DNA of 64,000 bases from positions 145,902 to 209,901 of the forward strand of contig NZ_LMVL02000008.1 in NCBI RefSeq assembly GCF_001541345.2, in the 5' to 3' direction. The DNA is from Gillisella vitis. Lineage in GTDB: Bacteria; Pseudomonadota; Alphaproteobacteria; Rhizobiales; Rhizobiaceae. Shown in pieces: positions 17,642-27,024 of the stretch. A model generated the notes under the pieces. That model made no database searches. It was not told where the DNA came from and worked only from the letters and a program-made list of their open reading frames with translations. The stretch's first letter is position 1; the number at the start of each line of letters is the position of its first letter. The translations under genes and the position numbers were made by a program.

Positions 17642-18394
17642 ATGTTCGGGAAGAAAAACGGGCCACGTAAGAAAAGCCGGATCGAGCGGTTCTTTTCTCT
17701 CAACCAGCATCGCAAGCGCTGGGGCGCGGCGCGTCACGCTGTCGCGGATCTGGATTATCAGGGGCTTAAACAGCAGATGGTCGAGGGTGATACGGCTTTG
17801 CAGACGCGCGGTTCGGAAAAATCGCTTGATCTGCATCTGGAGAACCTGCGCCGCGAATTTGCGGGCCAGCCGGAACTGCTTTGGCATCATGCACGGCTGA
17901 TCGTGTTGCTGCGTCGGGAATTCCAAGTGGAGCAGACATTTGCGCAATTGCAGGCACTGTGGGAGGCGGAGGCTGATTTCCTCTGCGAAAACCTAAACCT
18001 GCGCTGGCTGGTTTCGGCTGCCGACAGTTTTGTCGACCATCACCCGGATGCCGGGGAACGTGCGCGCGCCATGCTGGTGTCGCTGTTGGTCAATACGGTG
18101 AAAATCTATGAGACCGAGCGGGTGCTGGCGACGGCTCCGGCACCGGCCGATGCGCAAAAGCTTGAGCGGTTGCAATCCGAGCTGATTCCGCTGTTTTCAG
18201 GCCTGTCCTGCTTTACCATCGGCACTGACGATACCCTGCGCAACATGCGCTGGCGGCTGGACGGGTTGATGGCGCAAGGCCCGGTTGGACTGATGCTGAA
18301 AACCGTCTTCGACCGGTTGCAGGTGGAAGATACCGCCTTTGCCCGCCTCAAGGCGCAGCATCACCGGGGGCGGACGGGCTGGTGGTCTGAGTGA
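17642..18394 (+). CDS. Hypothetical protein of the polysaccharide locus
   Basis: 250 residues from the ATG at 17642. The N-terminus is strongly basic (MFGKKNGPRKKSRIERFF), and the rest is predicted largely helical with many Leu/Arg/Glu residues and no signal peptide or membrane helix. No domain was recognised. It follows the KpsS-like gene after 130 bases on the same strand and overlaps the converging GT25 gene by 47 bases, so a link to surface glycan assembly is possible but unproven. Confidence 0.6.
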   Translation: MFGKKNGPRKKSRIERFFSLNQHRKRWGAARHAVADLDYQGLKQQMVEGDTALQTRGSEKSLDLHLENLRREFAGQPELLWHHARLIVLLRREFQVEQTFAQLQALWEAEADFLCENLNLRWLVSAADSFVDHHPDAGERARAMLVSLLVNTVKIYETERVLATAPAPADAQKLERLQSELIPLFSGLSCFTIGTDDTLRNMRWRLDGLMAQGPVGLMLKTVFDRLQVEDTAFARLKAQHHRGRTGWWSE

Positions 18395-19175
18395 TGGCCA
18401 AGGCTTTCAGATAGTCGAAATCCTCGCGCCGGACAGGCATCTGCCGCCGTTGCGCATCATTGATATGACAAAGCTGACGCAGGCCCATCCGAAGCTGCGC
18501 CTTGATGCGCCTGAGGCGGAAAGCCAGCGCTGGGCGTTGTTTTTCGGATTGCGCGGGCGATATCGACGACTGGGTCGCTATCGGTTCGGGCAGGCCATAG
18601 GGGACGCAGCGGTCCAGTTGCACGGCCAGAGCCGGATCGGCCTGGAAGGAGGCAAGCTCATAGGCCGCACAGATCACCGCATCGGCAATGGCGCCGTGGC
18701 GTGCACTGCGTTGCAGGAGTTTGGCGGCTCCCCTCGGCCAGAGAATATAGGCCGCAGCCCCGGAGCGGTCCTGGTAAAGCCGGCGAAGCGGCAGATCGGA
18801 GAGGCTTATGCGAGCAACAAGCTTCTTGCGGCTGCGGGTTTCCAGCGTCACATGGTCGAGATCGCTGCGATGGCGCAGCGCTTCCAGAAGAGCAGGCACC
18901 TTGTCGGACAGCACCGCATCGTCTTCCAATACCAGTACGGGATCGCGGCCAGCGGCAATGGTCTCCCAGATATGGCGATGGCTGAGCAGGCAGGCTCGTT
19001 CGGCTGGCCGGATCGGTCTTTCCCAGCCACTCCAATAGGCCTCGCCCAGATCGGGAAGATGATCGGCATCCAAGGCAGCTATGCGGGTGAAGGGTAACCC
19101 AAGGGCCTGCATCTGCGTTTGCTGGAAGGCCAGCCGCTCACGGGCGCGGTCGAGATTGATGATCAGTACCTGCAT
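18348..19175 (-). CDS. Glycosyltransferase family 25 (LPS biosynthesis)
   Basis: 275 residues from the ATG at 19175. It begins MQVLIINLDRARERLAFQQT, the GT25 signature (I-x-N-L-x-R-x-x-R), followed by the acceptor-side helix ERACLLSHRHIWETI and the acidic metal/nucleotide motif VLVLEDDAVLSDKV (about residues 80–93). Family members add galactose or glucose to LPS core or to lipooligosaccharides. It lies 10 bases downstream of the LpsB-like gene on the same strand, probably one operon. The last residues overlap the opposite-strand hypothetical gene. Confidence 0.88.
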   Translation of the reverse strand: MQVLIINLDRARERLAFQQTQMQALGLPFTRIAALDADHLPDLGEAYWSGWERPIRPAERACLLSHRHIWETIAAGRDPVLVLEDDAVLSDKVPALLEALRHRSDLDHVTLETRSRKKLVARISLSDLPLRRLYQDRSGAAAYILWPRGAAKLLQRSARHGAIADAVICAAYELASFQADPALAVQLDRCVPYGLPEPIATQSSISPAQSEKQRPALAFRLRRIKAQLRMGLRQLCHINDAQRRQMPVRREDFDYLKALAITQTTSPSAPGDAAP

Positions 19176-19185
19176 GACGTCGGCT

Positions 19186-20286
19186 TTACGGTTGGGGCGC
19201 TGGCGGCGCGATCACCGGCCTGCCAAGCAACCGGCTATAGACGGCTTCCAGCCCTGCCGCTTCTCTGGCAAGCGCAAAGTTTTCCCGCACATGGGCAACG
19301 GCAGCCTTGCCATGTAGGCAGGCGCGACCAGGATCGGCCAGATAAGGCTCGATTGCATCACGTAGCGGCGCATAGGCATCCGCGGCGACCACGGCGCCGG
19401 TTGCCCCTTCGGCGATCAGCTCCGCATAGGCCCCGGCATCCGAGGCGACCACAACGGTTTCGGACGCCATGGCTTCCAGCGGCGTCAGGCCAAAGCCTTC
19501 ATTGCGCGAGGGCGCGACATAGAGCGTCAGCCGCCGATACCACGGCTTGATGTCCTCGACCTCGCCCAGGAAAACGATCCGCTCCGCCAGACCGGCAGCG
19601 GCAATCTGTGCCTTCAGCCCATCGGCAAAGCCCTTGTGTTCCGGGGTGACACGGCCGGAGACCACGGCTGTCCAGCCGGGATAACGGGGCAGCAGCTCGA
19701 TCATCGCCTTGACGAACAGATCGGTACCCTTCTGATGGCGCACCCGACCGAAGCAGCCGATCAGATAATCGCCCGGCAGATTTGTGGCTGTTATCCTGTC
19801 CTCTGCACCTTGAGGTGGGTGAAACAGTTCGGTGTCGATGCCGTGGCGGATGACGCTATGCGGCACTTGCAAAAACGAGCCGGAGCGGGCGCTGGTGGCG
19901 ACCACGGCATCCATTTTCGAGATCAGCCAACGGGTATAGCGGCTGTGATGACGCTGGGCCGCCGAGGTAAACAGCAGTTTCAGCGGCATGCGCAGCACAT
20001 CGCGCAGCACCAAGCCCGCCAGCATTTCCAGATTGCGTCGGGCATGCCAGACGCGATGGGAGGCGCCGCGTGGCTTTTTCCACAAGGCGGGCAGTTGTGC
20101 GAAGGACAAGGCGGGCATGGTGTCCGGCAGGCCAGGGCCAAGTGTGGCAATGGCCAGTCCGCGGCGGCGCTGCTGCGGGATCAATTGCACCACGGTGGAG
20201 GTTACGCCCGAAAGTCGCCGCTTGAAATGAGGAGCCACCACAAGGATTGAAGCAGGATCAAGCACGCACAGGGTACCTTTCGTCAT
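19186..20286 (-). CDS. lpsB: LPS core glycosyltransferase, LpsB/LpcC-like (GT4, mannosyltransferase type)
   Basis: About 366 residues; ATG 20286 is favoured over the adjacent GTG 20289. The N-terminal APHFKRRLSGVTSTVVQLIP is the characteristic start of rhizobial LpsB/LpcC, and the GT-B C-terminal domain shows GCFGRVRHQKGTDLFVKAM and SRNEGFGLTPLEAMASETVV (E-x7-E motif). LpsB/LpcC adds mannose (or glucose) to the inner-core Kdo on the cytoplasmic side of the inner membrane. Linkage to greA upstream and a GT25 downstream matches the lps core locus of Sinorhizobium as I recall it. Confidence 0.88.
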   Translation of the reverse strand: MTKGTLCVLDPASILVVAPHFKRRLSGVTSTVVQLIPQQRRRGLAIATLGPGLPDTMPALSFAQLPALWKKPRGASHRVWHARRNLEMLAGLVLRDVLRMPLKLLFTSAAQRHHSRYTRWLISKMDAVVATSARSGSFLQVPHSVIRHGIDTELFHPPQGAEDRITATNLPGDYLIGCFGRVRHQKGTDLFVKAMIELLPRYPGWTAVVSGRVTPEHKGFADGLKAQIAAAGLAERIVFLGEVEDIKPWYRRLTLYVAPSRNEGFGLTPLEAMASETVVVASDAGAYAELIAEGATGAVVAADAYAPLRDAIEPYLADPGRACLHGKAAVAHVRENFALAREAAGLEAVYSRLLGRPVIAPPAPQP

Positions 20287-20316
20287 CACGGCTACATTGC
20301 AGGTTACTGCTCACAC

Positions 20317-20348
20317 AAAAAAGACGCGCCTGCAAGGCGCGTCTTTTT
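20317..20348. terminator. Bidirectional terminator after greA
   Basis: A stem AAAAAGACGCGCC / GGCGCGTCTTTTT with a short TGCA-centred loop has a T-run on either strand. It lies between the greA stop and the lpsB start, so it should end greA transcription; lpsB would then need its own promoter or read-through. Confidence 0.88.
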
Positions 20349-20367
20349 CAACAGCAGAGGCTGTAGA

Positions 20368-20844
20368 TCAACCCCAGTTGACCGCGATGATTTCGTAAGC
20401 TTTTGAGCCGCCGGGAGCCACGACTTCGATACTGTCGCCGGCTTCCTTGCCAATCATGGCGCGGGCAATCGGCGAGGAAATCGAGATACGGCCAGCCTTC
20501 ACATCCGCTTCCTGATCGCCGACGATCTGGTAGACCTTTTCCTCGTCGGTATCTTCATCGATCAGCTTGACGGTGGCGCCGAACTTGATTTTCGAGCCGG
20601 ACATTTTTGACAGATCAATGACTTCCGCGCGCGCAGTCAGATCTTCGAGTTCGGAGACCCGGCCTTCATTGTGGCTCTGGGCTTCCTTGGCGGCATGATA
20701 TTCGGCATTTTCCGAAAGGTCGCCATGGGCGCGCGCTTCGGCAATGGCCTCAATGATCCGAGGACGTTCTTCTTGCTGACGCCAGCGCAGTTCCTCCTGA
20801 AGCTTGGAGAAGCCGTTCTGTGTCATCGGTACCTTATCAACCAT
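20368..20844 (-). CDS. greA: Transcription elongation factor GreA
   Basis: 158 residues from the ATG at 20844 (MVDKVPMTQNGFSKLQ), behind AAGGAAGAGG; the frame is open 5 codons further. The N-terminal antiparallel coiled coil carries the tip motif HGDLSENAEYHAAKE, with acidic residues that stimulate transcript cleavage by RNA polymerase, and the C-terminal FKBP-like domain ends SISSPIARAMIGKEAGD. It rescues backtracked RNA polymerase in the cytoplasm. The length is normal for the family. Confidence 0.97.
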   Translation of the reverse strand: MVDKVPMTQNGFSKLQEELRWRQQEERPRIIEAIAEARAHGDLSENAEYHAAKEAQSHNEGRVSELEDLTARAEVIDLSKMSGSKIKFGATVKLIDEDTDEEKVYQIVGDQEADVKAGRISISSPIARAMIGKEAGDSIEVVAPGGSKAYEIIAVNWG

Positions 20845-21037
20845 GTCCTCTTCCTTCACCTTTCATGCCCGCATGGCGTGGCCATGAAAATAAAACAGGT
20901 TCCGAAGCAAAGCCACGGAACCAGCCACAAATCCAACTCGTGACATTATAGCAGACTGTAACAGTCAATTTCCAGAGATTTCGAATGGACGCATTTTCAA
21001 TCTGCCCATCCGGCACGACCGTCCAGGCGCAACCGTG

Positions 21038-21136
21038 TCACCGCGCTGATATAAGGTTCCAGATGTCGTTAACAAGGGCAATGGCGACAAGCCACATCGC
21101 AATCGAAATCGCAAAGACCAGAAGCAGGTATTTCAT
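21038..21136 (-). CDS. Possible 32-residue single-pass membrane protein
   Basis: A short reading frame from the ATG at 21136, preceded by CCAAGG. It encodes an N-terminal MKYLLL followed by about 22 hydrophobic residues (VFAISIAMWLVAIALV) and ends NDIWNLISAR. The pattern is one membrane helix with a short polar C-terminus. No homologue is recalled. It stands alone in the 468-base gap between greA and the DUF2235 gene, on the same strand. Confidence 0.4.
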   Translation of the reverse strand: MKYLLLVFAISIAMWLVAIALVNDIWNLISAR

Positions 21137-21312
21137 CCTTGGGGTCATTATCTCTGCCGTTGTCGCCGGTTCTTGCTGGCGAGTCTAACCGATGATTCGA
21201 GTGCAGTGGGAATTAACCTTCGGTCAAGGATAGGGTTTTGTAAACGGCGAGGCGGAGTGTGTTCCGTTTTGTGCCACGCGGTCGGCTGTTGATCGATGCT
21301 GGGCAGGGGCGA

Positions 21313-22557
21313 TCACCATGGTTCGATTTTATAGGCGCCGTCGGGCGGCATATTGGGTGGCCTGTAGGGACCTGCCAATGGACGGCCATTCAGCCGATCG
21401 ATGACGGATTGATGGATGAGGCTGCCCTCTTGGATGTAGCGAGGGTCGCAAAGCGGCAGATACCAGCCTTTCGGCGGTCGGTGGCGCCAGGAGGAAAAGG
21501 GGACGCGTCGTGGAACGATCTCCAGCGGCAGCCAGGCCCATGTCATGGAATCATGGAGCGGCGACAGCGGATCGAGCTTCACATGGTCGTTGTCGTCATT
21601 TTCGCCATAGACGATGTCACGCACCCTGTCTTCGTTGTAGTGTAGGCCGAACGACCTGCTTTCGGCAATCATCCAGGCCAAGGGGATCTTGGCCGTGGCG
21701 CTTTGCGCTTCGCTATAGCCACCGCCGACATCGCCATGCGAGCCGCAAAACCAGACCTGCTTGAAATCCTGAGGCTTGATCATCTGCGGGTCCCGTGGCT
21801 TGAACGGGCTGCCCCAGAATTCCTGGCCCGCCTTCCAGTAGACCGGCCGGAACATCGTGCGCCGTTCATCGATTGCCAGCGCCTGACGGACCGTTGCCAC
21901 GCTCGGATTGCGGGTGGTGAAGGGAAAAGTCTGAAAGGTGAGACCTCTCTGCGTCTGGTTGATTACTGTCGATACAGTGTCGAACAGGCCCAGAAAGGCA
22001 ATCGCCGGACGGTAGCCGCGCAAGGTGCGCTCATAAAGACGCATGGCCGCGAATGCGGATGGCGGGGAATGACTGAGGGTGTCAGCCGTTTCGCCGTGCC
22101 GCTGCCCTTCCGGAATGGTTTTATAGGTCCGGTAGGCGTAGTCCACCAGATTGAGGAAATTCGGTGCGATGATGCCGAGGCTGTTGATGAAACCGGCCAG
22201 AACCCTGGCACTATAGGCACCCCGGCTGAACCCGAGGATGTAGATCCTGTCGTCCTCGCCAATCTGGTTTCCGGCGTCGTCGCGTGGTGCGGCCCGATAG
22301 TTCTCCACGAGAAAACGGTAGGCACGCTTGACATTGCGGTCGAGGCCCCAGCCCGTCGCCAGGCCCCAGACTTCGGCCGTTTGGCGCGCAATCCGCAGCC
22401 AGTCATCGTCTGCACCGAAGGTGCCGACGCCCGGCTCATAATAGACCAATTGCTCGTCGCTGCGGCTCAGACAGCTGAGCAGTCTGACCATATTGGTGCG
22501 GCTGGCTGAAATCTCGTTCGACGTGCCGTCAAACAGAATGACGATGTTTTTGCCCAC
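21313..22557 (-). CDS. DUF2235 (alpha/beta-hydrolase, Tle1-like) domain protein
   Basis: 414 residues, starting at GTG 22557 with GAGAGGG upstream. The N-terminal KNIVILFDGTSNEISASRTN is the DUF2235 hallmark, and the nucleophile elbow GFSRGAYSARVLAGF (G-x-S-x-G) is intact near residue 119. The motif HGDVGGGYSE later supplies acidic and His residues. DUF2235 includes the phospholipase effectors Tle1 of type VI secretion but also housekeeping or unknown hydrolases. No VgrG, PAAR or immunity gene lies nearby, so an effector role is not supported here. Confidence 0.85.
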   Translation of the reverse strand: MGKNIVILFDGTSNEISASRTNMVRLLSCLSRSDEQLVYYEPGVGTFGADDDWLRIARQTAEVWGLATGWGLDRNVKRAYRFLVENYRAAPRDDAGNQIGEDDRIYILGFSRGAYSARVLAGFINSLGIIAPNFLNLVDYAYRTYKTIPEGQRHGETADTLSHSPPSAFAAMRLYERTLRGYRPAIAFLGLFDTVSTVINQTQRGLTFQTFPFTTRNPSVATVRQALAIDERRTMFRPVYWKAGQEFWGSPFKPRDPQMIKPQDFKQVWFCGSHGDVGGGYSEAQSATAKIPLAWMIAESRSFGLHYNEDRVRDIVYGENDDNDHVKLDPLSPLHDSMTWAWLPLEIVPRRVPFSSWRHRPPKGWYLPLCDPRYIQEGSLIHQSVIDRLNGRPLAGPYRPPNMPPDGAYKIEPW

Positions 22558-22624
22558 GCTGCCCTCTCGCCAAATCGAGGGCTTTACATAGCATTCTCAG
22601 GGTCGTGCAGCATCCCTGGTTTTT

Positions 22625-22653
22625 GAAGGGTAAGGCGCACAGCCTCACCCTTC
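22625..22653 (-). terminator. Hairpin after carB
   Basis: A 12-bp stem with one mismatch (GAAGGGTAAGGC / GCCTCACCCTTC) lies 12 bases beyond the carB stop. No U-run follows on the minus strand, so it may stabilise the mRNA end rather than terminate. Confidence 0.45.
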
Positions 22654-22665
22654 GGTCGCCGACTG

Positions 22666-25600
22666 TCAGAAATAGCTTTGCAGCGGACGAACTTCCAACT
22701 GGCCCTTTTTCAGCGCTTCGATGGCTTCGGCAGCGGCAAGCGCACCGGCCATGGTGGTGTAATAGGGCACTTTCTGCATCAGGGCAGCGCGGCGCAGCGA
22801 TTTGGAGTCCGAAATCGCCTTGTTGCTATCGGTGGTGTTGATCACCAGTTGGACCTGCCGGTTGCGGATAGCGTCCTCGATATGCGGACGGCCTTCCAGA
22901 ACCTTGTTGATCTTGACCGCCTCGATGCCCTGTTCGGCCAGGAAGCGTTGCGTACCGCCGGTGGCCAGAACCTTGAAGCCGATGGAGGTCAATAGCTTGA
23001 TGGCGGGCAGGACCCGTACCTTGTCTTCATCGCGCACCGAGACGAACACCGCGCCGTCACGGGGGAGCTCGACACTGGCACCAAGCTGGCTCTTGGCAAA
23101 GGCCAGCGCAAAGCTGGTATCGAGGCCGATCACTTCGCCGGTCGAGCGCATTTCCGGGCCGAGCAGCGTATCGACGCCGGGGAAGCGGGCAAAGGGGAAG
23201 ACGGCTTCCTTGACGGCAATGTGCTTCAGGTTGCGCGGATCGGGCTTGGCGCCGTAAGCGGCAATTGCCGCATCCAGCTTTTCACCCGCCATGATCCGGG
23301 CGGCGATCTTGGCAATTGGCGCGCCGATGGTCTTGGCTACGAACGGCACGGTCCGCGAGGCGCGTGGGTTAACCTCGAGAACGTAGATAACCCCATCCTT
23401 GATGGCATATTGCACATTCATCAACCCGCCGACATGTAGCGCCTTGGCCATGGCGGCTGTCTGGCGCTCCAGTTCGTCAAGGGTTTCCTTGCTCAACGAG
23501 CGCGATGGCAGCGAGCAGGCGCTGTCGCCGGAATGGATGCCGGCCTCTTCGATATGCTCCATGATGCCGGAGACGAAGACGCTTTCGCCGTCGCACAGCG
23601 CATCGACATCCACTTCAATGGCATTGGTCAGATAGCTGTCGAACAGCAGCGGGTTCTTGCCGAGCAAGGTATTGATCTGGCCGGTCTTGTCATTGGGGTA
23701 GCGCTGCTTGATATCCTCAGGCACCAGGCCCGGCACGGTATCCAGCAGATAGCTCTGCAACATGCTCTCGCTGTGGATGATCTGCATGGCCCGGCCGCCC
23801 AGCACGTAGGACGGACGCACCACCAGCGGGAAGCCGATTTCAGAGGCGACAAGGCGCGCCTGCTCGACCGAATAGGCAATGCCGTTGTTGGGCTGGTTGA
23901 GGTCGAGCTTCATCAAGAGCTTCTGGAACCGGTCACGGTCTTCGGCCAGATCGATCATGTCAGGCGCGGTGCCGAGGATCGGGATACCGTTCTTTTCCAG
24001 GGCTTCGGCCAGTTTCAGCGGGGTCTGGCCGCCAAACTGCACGATAACGCCGACCACTTCGCCCTTTTCCTGTTCGGCGCGCAGGATTTCGATGACGTCT
24101 TCTGCCGTCAGCGGCTCGAAATATAGGCGATCCGAAGTGTCATAGTCGGTGGAAACGGTTTCCGGGTTGCAGTTGATCATGATCGCTTCAAAACCGGCAT
24201 CCTTCAGGGCGAAGGCGGCATGGCAGCAGCAATAATCGAACTCGATGCCCTGGCCGATGCGGTTCGGGCCACCGCCGAGGATGACGATTTTCTTGCGATC
24301 CGACACGTGCGCTTCCGAGCGCAGGGCACCGACGAACGGCGTCTCATAGGTCGAATACATGTAAGCCGTGGGTGACGCGAATTCGGCAGCGCAGGTATCG
24401 ATGCGCTTGAAGACCGGGCGGACATTGAGGCCATTGCGCAGCTCGGCCACTTCCTTCGGACGCTTGCCCGACAGGCTGGCAAGGCGGGCGTCGGAAAAGC
24501 CCTTGGCTTTCAGCATCCGCAGGTTTTCGGCGTCTTCAGGCAGGCCATGTTCGCGGATGCGAGCTTCCAGATCGGTGATTGCCTTCAACTGGGCGATGAA
24601 CCACGGATCGATCTTGCAGCCTTCATGCACTTCAGCTTCCGACATGCCGAGCCGCAAGGCCTGGGCAACCATGCGCAGCCGGTCCGGGGTCGGTGTGCCG
24701 ATGGCGGCGCGGATGGCGTTCTTGTCATCGCCCTGGCCAAGGCCGGGGATTTCGATTTCGTCCAGACCGGTCAGGCCGGTTTCCAGGCCACGCAGCGCCT
24801 TTTGCAAGGATTCGGCGAAGGTGCGGCCAATCGCCATGACTTCGCCGACCGATTTCATCGCGGTGGTCAGCGTCGGCGCGGCGCCGGGGAATTTTTCGAA
24901 GGCAAAGCGCGGGATTTTGGTGACGACATAATCAATCGACGGCTCGAAGGAGGCAGGCGTCGCGCCGCCAGTAATGTCATTGTCCAACTCGTCCAGCGTA
25001 TAGCCAACTGCAAGCTTGGCGGCGACCTTGGCAATCGGGAAGCCGGTCGCCTTGGAGGCCAGCGCCGACGAGCGCGACACGCGCGGGTTCATCTCGATGA
25101 CAACGAGGCGGCCATCCTTGGGGTTGACCGCGAACTGCACGTTGGAGCCACCGGTCTCAACACCGATCTCGCGCAGCACCGCAATCGAAGCGTTGCGCAT
25201 CATCTGGTATTCCTTGTCCGTCAGCGTCAGGGCCGGAGCAACGGTGATGCTGTCGCCGGTATGGACGCCCATCGGATCGATATTTTCGATGGAGCAGATG
25301 ATGATGCAATTGTCCGCCTTGTCGCGGACCACTTCCATTTCATATTCTTTCCAGCCCAGCACCGATTCCTCGATCAGCACTTCTGTCGTCGGCGAGGCGT
25401 CGAGGCCGGAGCCGATGATCTCGAAGAATTCCGAGCGGTTATAGGCAATGCCGCCGCCGGTGCCGCCCATGGTAAAGGACGGGCGGATGATGGTGGGCAG
25501 GCCAACAACGTCAAGCGCCTGGGCTGCCACCGCCATTGCGTGGTTCATATAGCGCTGCTTGCGGTCGGTTTCGCCGAGGTTCCACTGGTTTTCCAGTTCG

Positions 25601-26148
25601 TCTAGCGCCTTGTCGAGCGCGTCGCCGGAAAGCCGGGCTTTCACCTCGTTGCGGGCGATCTCATGGGTTTTGCGGTCGGCATCCTTGATTTCAGTGGCAT
25701 TGGCCAGCATGGATTTCGGCGTTTCGAGGCCGATGCGGGCCATGGCTTCCCGAAACAGGGCGCGGTCCTCGGCCATGTCGATGGCGGCAGGCTTGGCACC
25801 GATCATCTCGACATTATAGCGGTCCAGCACGCCCATGCGCTTCAAGGAGAGCGCGGTGTTCAAGGCCGTCTGCCCGCCCATGGTCGGCAGCAGCGCATCC
25901 GGGCGTTCCTTGGCAATGATCTTGGCGACCACTTCCGGCGTGATCGGCTCGACATACGTTGCGTCGGCCAAGCCCGGATCGGTCATGATGGTTGCCGGAT
26001 TTGAATTGACCAGAATGACCCGGTAGCCTTCTTCCTTCAGCGCCTTGCAGGCCTGGGTGCCGGAATAATCGAATTCGCATGCCTGGCCGATGACAATCGG
26101 TCCAGCGCCGATGATGAGGATGGATTTAATGTCTTGGCGCTTTGGCAT
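22666..26148 (-). CDS. carB: Carbamoyl-phosphate synthase large chain
   Basis: 1160 residues from the ATG at 26148 (MPKRQDIKSILIIGAGPIVI); the frame open to 26223 adds 25 unlikely residues. It shows the duplicated ATP-grasp synthetase halves: the first carries IIRPSFTMGGTGGGIAYN and the second LVVRPSYVLGGRAMQIIHS, each with an Asn-rich VLEVNPRASR-type metal site. A C-terminal MGS-like allosteric domain includes VLATGGTQRFLAEQGI. It makes carbamoyl phosphate from glutamine-derived ammonia, bicarbonate and ATP for arginine and pyrimidines. Its partner carA is about 6.4 kb away, as usual in rhizobia. Confidence 0.98.
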   Translation of the reverse strand: MPKRQDIKSILIIGAGPIVIGQACEFDYSGTQACKALKEEGYRVILVNSNPATIMTDPGLADATYVEPITPEVVAKIIAKERPDALLPTMGGQTALNTALSLKRMGVLDRYNVEMIGAKPAAIDMAEDRALFREAMARIGLETPKSMLANATEIKDADRKTHEIARNEVKARLSGDALDKALDELENQWNLGETDRKQRYMNHAMAVAAQALDVVGLPTIIRPSFTMGGTGGGIAYNRSEFFEIIGSGLDASPTTEVLIEESVLGWKEYEMEVVRDKADNCIIICSIENIDPMGVHTGDSITVAPALTLTDKEYQMMRNASIAVLREIGVETGGSNVQFAVNPKDGRLVVIEMNPRVSRSSALASKATGFPIAKVAAKLAVGYTLDELDNDITGGATPASFEPSIDYVVTKIPRFAFEKFPGAAPTLTTAMKSVGEVMAIGRTFAESLQKALRGLETGLTGLDEIEIPGLGQGDDKNAIRAAIGTPTPDRLRMVAQALRLGMSEAEVHEGCKIDPWFIAQLKAITDLEARIREHGLPEDAENLRMLKAKGFSDARLASLSGKRPKEVAELRNGLNVRPVFKRIDTCAAEFASPTAYMYSTYETPFVGALRSEAHVSDRKKIVILGGGPNRIGQGIEFDYCCCHAAFALKDAGFEAIMINCNPETVSTDYDTSDRLYFEPLTAEDVIEILRAEQEKGEVVGVIVQFGGQTPLKLAEALEKNGIPILGTAPDMIDLAEDRDRFQKLLMKLDLNQPNNGIAYSVEQARLVASEIGFPLVVRPSYVLGGRAMQIIHSESMLQSYLLDTVPGLVPEDIKQRYPNDKTGQINTLLGKNPLLFDSYLTNAIEVDVDALCDGESVFVSGIMEHIEEAGIHSGDSACSLPSRSLSKETLDELERQTAAMAKALHVGGLMNVQYAIKDGVIYVLEVNPRASRTVPFVAKTIGAPIAKIAARIMAGEKLDAAIAAYGAKPDPRNLKHIAVKEAVFPFARFPGVDTLLGPEMRSTGEVIGLDTSFALAFAKSQLGASVELPRDGAVFVSVRDEDKVRVLPAIKLLTSIGFKVLATGGTQRFLAEQGIEAVKINKVLEGRPHIEDAIRNRQVQLVINTTDSNKAISDSKSLRRAALMQKVPYYTTMAGALAAAEAIEALKKGQLEVRPLQSYF

Positions 26149-27024
26149 GTCTCTATCCGATCTCTTCACCTGCGCGAAAAACCGGCCAAGGTGAGGGGCA
26201 TCACCGGTCGGGCGCAGATCCATGGTATTTCAGGCTAGAAGCGGCTTATAGGGAATTGTGGCGATCAGCGGAACCCCCGTTTTCTCTTTTTCTACGGATA
26301 AGTGAAGATCGCTGGAGGCATTTTTTCTGGCGGACTTTCTGGCAGCACGATCCGCCGCAAGTGGTCTGATCGGATCGAGGCATTTGGTCCTCGCGACACC
26401 ACCCCTCTGTGCCTTTGACGATATCAAGCATTTCGAAGAACTGATCGTATTAAAGGGTGGCATCGCTGAAAAAAACAACGACAGATAAGCAATACGATGT
26501 TGTATCGTTTTCACATCGGATTGATCCGAGATCGTGTTGCGTTTTCCAGATCGATGCCATGGGGTTTTTATGCTTTTCGCAAACACAGTCTGCCGCTGTT
26601 TTGCGACATCCCAATGCTTGTTTGTTGTCGGATTTTTTAGAAATCCTCAACGAGACGATTGTTTAACGATTTGATCCCATAGGAATTTATGGAAAACGGG
26701 CATCGTCCTCGACCATTTTCCCTAGCTGCCCCTTTTTAGTGGCGCCTTCAAGGCGAACTGCATTTTTTAATGCACTGTCAGGGTTGCAAAATTGGATATC
26801 GACTTGCAACGGCGAGGCGTGCAGCCTGACTTCCGTCATGTCCCGTGCCTGTTCTGGCAAATGCCAGGGGCATGACAGCAGATTTTAAAAATCCAAGGTA
26901 TTTTCATGAGACATTTTTTTATCCACCGCGTTTGCGCATGTAAAACCGTTTCACACTTTTCCTGGAAATGCTCTGGCTACGGCCTATTTGCCCAGGCAAC
27001 CGATATGAGCCAGGAGACCTGCCC
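26149..27024. other. Long non-coding gap between carB and the GST gene
   Basis: About 875 bases with no convincing gene. It is visibly AT-richer than its flanks, with several poly-A/T tracts. It must hold the carB promoter (reading left) and the GST promoter (reading right). Weak stem-loops occur near 26840–26880. Short frames on both strands lack ribosome-binding sites and protein-like composition. Confidence 0.45.

Noticed and set aside
26230..26586. 118-codon minus-strand frame upstream of carB
   Set aside because: No ribosome-binding site, Ser/Lys/Arg-rich low-information composition and AT-rich DNA; more likely leader or promoter DNA.
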